Part shown: positions 60,326-64,000 of the stretch, in pieces
How positions within the stretch are numbered: position 1 is the stretch's first letter
How the letters are laid out: each line of letters starts with the position of its first letter
From: Bemisia tabaci
Lineage: Eukaryota; Arthropoda; Insecta; Hemiptera; Aleyrodidae
Direction of reading: 5' to 3'
Assembly (NCBI RefSeq): GCF_918797505.1
Contig: NC_092801.1
Span: 17,855,731-17,919,730, forward strand
Length of the DNA stretch: 64,000 nucleotides
Notes under the pieces: model-generated
Database searches by the model: none
Seen by the model: only the letters and a program-made list of their open reading frames with translations
Told to the model about the DNA's origin: nothing
Position numbers and translations under genes: made by a program

Positions 60326-60879
60326 CAGGGTGTCCTAGGATTACGTACGAATATTGAAGGAGACTATTCTTTGGGTCATAAAAAGACGTTCTTGTGGTAT
60401 AATTTTTTCCCCAAAACGCTTTCCCTGGGGGCCACGGTCCCCGAAAGTTGGAGAAAAAAAATCGCATTTTTAACACTGTAACAATGTTTATCAACCAAAA
60501 TTAATAAAAATTGGTAACTGGGGGTAATCTTTAGAACTCTTTCATCGCTGACCTCCAAAAAAGGGAAGACTCATTTTAAAAGGGGGTTTAGAGGGGTACT
60601 GGCTATGAAAGTGGCCAGAAGTAATGTTTCTGGCGACAAATATTGATTTTTGACGAAACCACTAGATTCAGCGTTAAAACATATCAAGAAAATGTATAGC
60701 GGTTTTTTGCTGTGATTCGTCGTTTTTGAGATAATAGGGACTAATTAAAGGGGATAATAGGGAGAAAACATGGCCCCTAGGGAAAGCGTTTTTAGAAAAA
60801 AAGTTATACCACAAAAGCGTCTTTTTTGACCCAAAGAATCGACTCCTTCAATATTCGTACTTAATCCAGGGACACCCTG
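60326..60879. mobile_element. 554-bp foldback U with TA duplication
   Basis: CAGGGTGTCCTAGG and CCAGGGACACCCTG ends, TA outside both (60324-60325, 60880-60881). Arms of about 130 bp with GAATATTGAAGGAG and CGCTTTCCCT words mirrored. The ends resemble those of element T (54118-55320), but the interior is unrelated. Confidence 0.75.
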
Positions 60880-61794
60880 TATAACAACCACCATTCCAAC
60901 AAAAAGGTTAGCTCCATCTTCCATTTCGTCGTATCCGCAATGAATGAACGTAACTAACTTTCAATGTTGCCAAATTTCCCTTCGCAAATTGTATTACTAC
61001 TTGGAGAATTTTGGGCATTTCTGACCAAACATTTCCCTAATTTTTCCTCTGCGTTCATGCGAAAAATCTGACAAATTTTGAGGAAAAATTGCACCGATAC
61101 ACTCTTGTAAAAAACTGAATTGTTTCAGTCAATTTTGCAACGTTGGAATTGAGTTACGTTCCCTCGTCCGGGTAACGACGATTTGTCCACGCATACCAAT
61201 AATCACCTTCCGAGTGGCGCCAAAATGAAAACCGCGGTTCCGAACTTAATAATATAACTCATATTTATTTGAATTATCTTTTAACTTTTCTATCTTCGTC
61301 ACCGCTCAGCCGCCCCGCTTCGCCCGTGGAAAGTCCCGAAACGAGCCCGACGACTCGCCAGCCGTCGCGCGGAGAAAACATCCCCTCGATCGGGGGAGGG
61401 TTATTAAACCCCGCTTTGAGGGATGATTAATGAGTGTTTAATTTAGTCCACGTGTGGATAGAGACGTTGTAAATGGTTAACAGTTGAGCCGCTTAATTAT
61501 AGGGAGCCACCCGCCCCCGCGACCGACCCCCCGCCTCCCCCCGCCCCCTCCCTCCGCGGGAGCCGTGAACTTGATTGGAAGTTGGTCGCTGCGCCGATGG
61601 ATGGTCCCTCACGAAAATTAATTAGGACACTGACGCGAGATTTGAGGAGGCTCCTGCCCTTTGTTGCCCCTCGCTCGAGCACGGGATATTCGAAAAAAGG
61701 GCCTTCGCGGGAATCGCCCCTTTGTTTGGATACGAGGCTGTTGGCCTGATTCTATAACCCAGCACAGGTGCCGATCTGGGGCCATTCACAAACG
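60880..61794. other. No gene recognised; CpG-rich patch
   Basis: 61290-61760 is GC- and CpG-rich, with ATGATTAATGAGTG and CGCTTTGAGGG words near 61410-61440. Possible regulatory element. No frame recognised. Confidence 0.35.
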
Positions 61795-61905
61795 AATCAG
61801 TGAGTTCGAAAACGCACCAACTCGGGTTTTTTTTCGATTTTCACTTTTTTAGGGTTTAGTAACACTTATGGATAGAAGCATCTGCATGTAAAAGGAAATT
61901 TCGAA
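61795..61905. repeat. 110-bp module shared with G3
   Basis: GAATCAGTGAGTTCGAAAAC, CACCAACTCGGG, AGGGTTTAGTAACAC and ATGGATAGAAGCATCTGC are collinear with 58930-59040. A further fragment (AACGAAAACACACCAACTCG) is at 62137-62160. Confidence 0.6.
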
Positions 61906-62424
61906 ATTGCAATCGGAAGTGCTCGAAACAGCGACGGGGAAAAATCGAAGTATTTCATTGAAAATACCAATTTTTGGACATTTCAAGGGAAACGGGTGAC
62001 CATTCGATTTTGCGGTTTTCTTTTTTCGGTTCAGTATACCTTGTGCCAACAAGTTATATAAATATTCAAGCGTTATTCAGGTCGAAAAATATAAATTTTT
62101 CCGGGCAGACTATGAAAAATCAGTATCTGAGAGTCGGTGAGAACGAAAACACACCAACTCGGAAATTTTTAAACGCTTAATTCTCTGTCATCAAACATGG
62201 TGTATCGATTTCAACTTGGTGCTTTACAATGTCTCTAAGTAGTTGTCCTTTGGCACCAAGAAGGTTTTTCTGAAACTAACTTCTTCGCCCGCTGCGCAGT
62301 TTTAGGTGTTTCCTGAACAATTTTTTTTTTTTTCCAAGTTGGTGTGTTTCGGATGTTTCCAATAGACTGAATTAAAGACTACGTCATCCTATATAATATC
62401 GAACTCTTGGTTTAAACCAAATCA
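61906..62424. other. No gene recognised
   Basis: AT-rich, with the short fragments of the 110-bp module noted above and GTTGGTGTGTTTCGG at about 62340. Confidence 0.4.
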
Positions 62425-62506
62425 AAACACCCTGCTCAACGTGATCCTATCAATAGGTTTAAATGGCAAACAAATCGATATACCGCAAATCTCACTACGC
62501 CTGTGG
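62425..62506. repeat. hAT MITE family B, half copy 9
   Basis: AACACCCTGCTCAACG, CAATAGGTTTAAATGGC and ATCGATATACCGCAAATC are the right half of B; the last 15 bp are degraded. Confidence 0.6.
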
Positions 62507-63195
62507 CCCCTCACCGTCCTGAACATTGATTCTTATCCGTGACCAGTCGATAACACAGCTTACAACCGCTTGTCACTTCTCCAGCGCTGCCATGCATCAC
62601 AATAATTCAATATTTCACATCGAAAACGAGCACATAACTGCCGTGATAGCGAAGAGAGCAGTAAGTGCAAAAATGAAGTTTTGAGAAAACAGGCTCAAAA
62701 GCTTCTGACCGGAACATTGTATTGAAAGAAGCCACCATTCTTTGTCAAATTGTCACTAATGGTCGGAAAGCTAGACTCCTAGAAATCGTTTAGATGATGA
62801 AAATTCGGCCGATTTTATTTCAATTACACAAAAAAAGTAATTTTCATAATTTCATTCTGAGTTGTTGTTAGACAAGACAGCCGTAGCACTATCTTCTGCA
62901 TGCTTTTGCGATTGCGTTTTGAACACGCAACAAACATAATTATTTTCAAGTTAGAAATTAACAGAAGAGGGCGGTCTTGCACTTGAAAACGTTGTTTTCG
63001 TTGAGTCTCTGGAGGAATATTGTCAGTTGCTGCTGTCTTGCTTGAAACTACGCCATTTTTTGCGTACTTAGAGCTTTCTCATATGTCTTGTTTTGATGAA
63101 ATTAAGATGAATTTTGCTGTTTTAGCTATTTCAGTGATTTCATTTAAAAGCGATTAGACGAATTCTGAAGGAAACTCGATTTCGTAAATTTGACG
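62507..63195. other. No gene recognised
   Basis: Mixed sequence. A strong donor-like AGCAGTAAGTGC is at 62656-62667 but no supported exon precedes it. Confidence 0.35.
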
Positions 63196-63199
63196 GTTA

Positions 63200-63310
63200 C
63201 TCAGGGTTGCCACAGTCAGAAAATGCCGGGAAAACCGGGAAATGTCAGGGAATTTTGAAAAGCCCGGGAAAACCTAGGAATGTTAGGGAAAATTACGAAA
63301 ATGTCGGGGA
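63200..63310. repeat. H-related low-complexity repeat, copy 3
   Basis: CAGGGTTGCCACAG followed by repeated GGGAAAACC and GTCAGGGAA words. Similar to 37690-37765 and the complement of parts of H. Confidence 0.4.
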
Positions 63311-63655
63311 AAAATTGCTTGGTTACCTTTATTCGCTTTCTATATGCAGAATAGGTTTGACGTTTCGACCAACAAATTTTGCCTGAAAACTATTTCAAAT
63401 TATGTCTTTTTGACCATTTACGAGGAGCATATCTTCAATTTCACTAAAATGTGTGAGGGATCTCAGGGAGATGTCAGGAAATTTCATAACCCAAATTCTG
63501 TGGCAATCCTGTTACTGCTCTCTTTGCTATCATAGCAGAAAAATCAATTACTTTTAAGCCCGAGGCGGCAACATCCCGTCGGCCGTGCGTGTTTTCGCGC
63601 TCGGTTTACCGCGCCAGGAAATTAATCGCGCTCGATAGCGGGCACCGGTGAGCGT
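63311..63655. other. No gene recognised
   Basis: Unassigned; GC content rises from 63560. Confidence 0.35.
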
Positions 63656-63659
63656 GAGA

Positions 63660-63776
63660 TTGCGCGTATATATGCGCCTGTGTACGTGCGTTCCGCGTAT
63701 GTGTGCGTGTATCCCGCGCATGTGTGCGTGTATCCCGCGTACGTGGGGGTGTATCCTCACGCGCGTGTGTGCGAGC
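63660..63776. repeat. Minisatellite of GTGTATCCCGCGTATGTGTGC units
   Basis: About five units of 21 bp or fewer with alternating purine-pyrimidine character (CGCGTATGTGTGCGTG). Such sequence can adopt left-handed DNA; function unknown. Confidence 0.6.
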
Positions 63777-64000
63777 GGGATGTTTGACCTACAGACGTAA
63801 TCGCGCGGAGGATGTTTGCGGTGAGAGATGGGTCCGTATTACCCAGTGTTGCCAGTTTGTGCGATAAATTTTACGCTGCTTTAAACGGAGATGATTCCTG
63901 ATTTTTCAGCGCGATCTGGCAACGATGGTATGGTCAGCCGATCCGCCGAGTGTTTACCTTTCATAACCGGCACCTTTAATTAAGGAAATTCGCCCTCTTG
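63777..64000. other. No gene recognised at window end
   Basis: Unassigned CpG-containing sequence cut by the window edge. Confidence 0.35.

Noticed and set aside
62592..62662. Exon beginning ATGCATCACAAT and ending at a GTAAGT donor
   Set aside because: The donor is good, but the 23-codon stretch has no upstream promoter or homology, and such combinations occur by chance.
1..64000. Bacterial features, CRISPR arrays, operons or integrated virus genes
   Set aside because: Direct repeats seen are mobile elements or minisatellites without regular spacers; no viral polymerase or capsid motif was recognised in any frame; gene structure is eukaryotic.

Overview
This is a eukaryotic, almost certainly insect, intergenic and intronic window. 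I see no operons, ribosome binding sites, rRNA, CRISPR or functional tRNA. It is AT-rich and very densely packed with short foldback transposons (MITEs), two 5'-truncated LINEs and two tRNA-derived SINEs. One host gene can be assembled: a two-exon secreted protein of the insect MBF2 family on the minus strand (17967-20315). The style of the repeats suggests Hemiptera, with whitefly as a guess from general impression; a sequence search would settle it.

Layout. 1-2.2 kb: tandem GCCGGGCT units, a palindrome-bearing repeat, and a hAT-like MITE inside an older repeat. 3.1-6.05 kb: a nest of insertions (element G holds F, which holds the 1.95-kb element R, plus a separate insertion H). 9.1-10.1 kb: a 987-bp palindrome built from the 5' part of a mariner-like transposon. 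10.9-22.1 kb: five copies of a hAT MITE (family B), four with 8-bp duplications, plus a LINE 3' end, the MBF2 gene and a SINE. 23-36 kb: foldbacks, three copies of family C and tandem M units. 36-47 kb: a second SINE, more foldbacks, a possible promoter with splice donor (41.68-41.76 kb), a Jockey-like LINE 3' end (43.1-44.5 kb) and a TATA box upstream of a small secreted-peptide frame (46.3-46.5 kb). 47.46-49.43 kb: the second R copy, inverted relative to the first. 50-64 kb: more MITEs, including a 1.2-kb near-perfect palindrome (54118-55320) inserted in another foldback.

Main results. (1) The two R copies look like the terminal repeats of a 46-kb giant transposon, but the interrupted host element F resumes just inside the left copy, so they are separate insertions. 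Each is bounded by a homopolymer (TTTTT or AAAAA). One end of R carries a row of GC-rich hairpins whose stems are kept while loops vary, and one base pair has changed in a compensatory way. (2) The MBF2 gene comes from two short exons with matching phase, a signal peptide, consensus splice sites and a polyadenylation signal; its 1.93-kb intron is full of MITEs. (3) Several unrelated MITE interiors share the same terminal signature, CAC-x-G followed by a purine-rich A run, and mostly a 2-bp target duplication, which suggests one transposase moves them all.

Limits: all comparisons are by eye within this window. Family names are given only where motifs or duplications support them. Repeat boundaries without a target duplication are approximate. 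Letters (A, B, C and so on) are local family labels.
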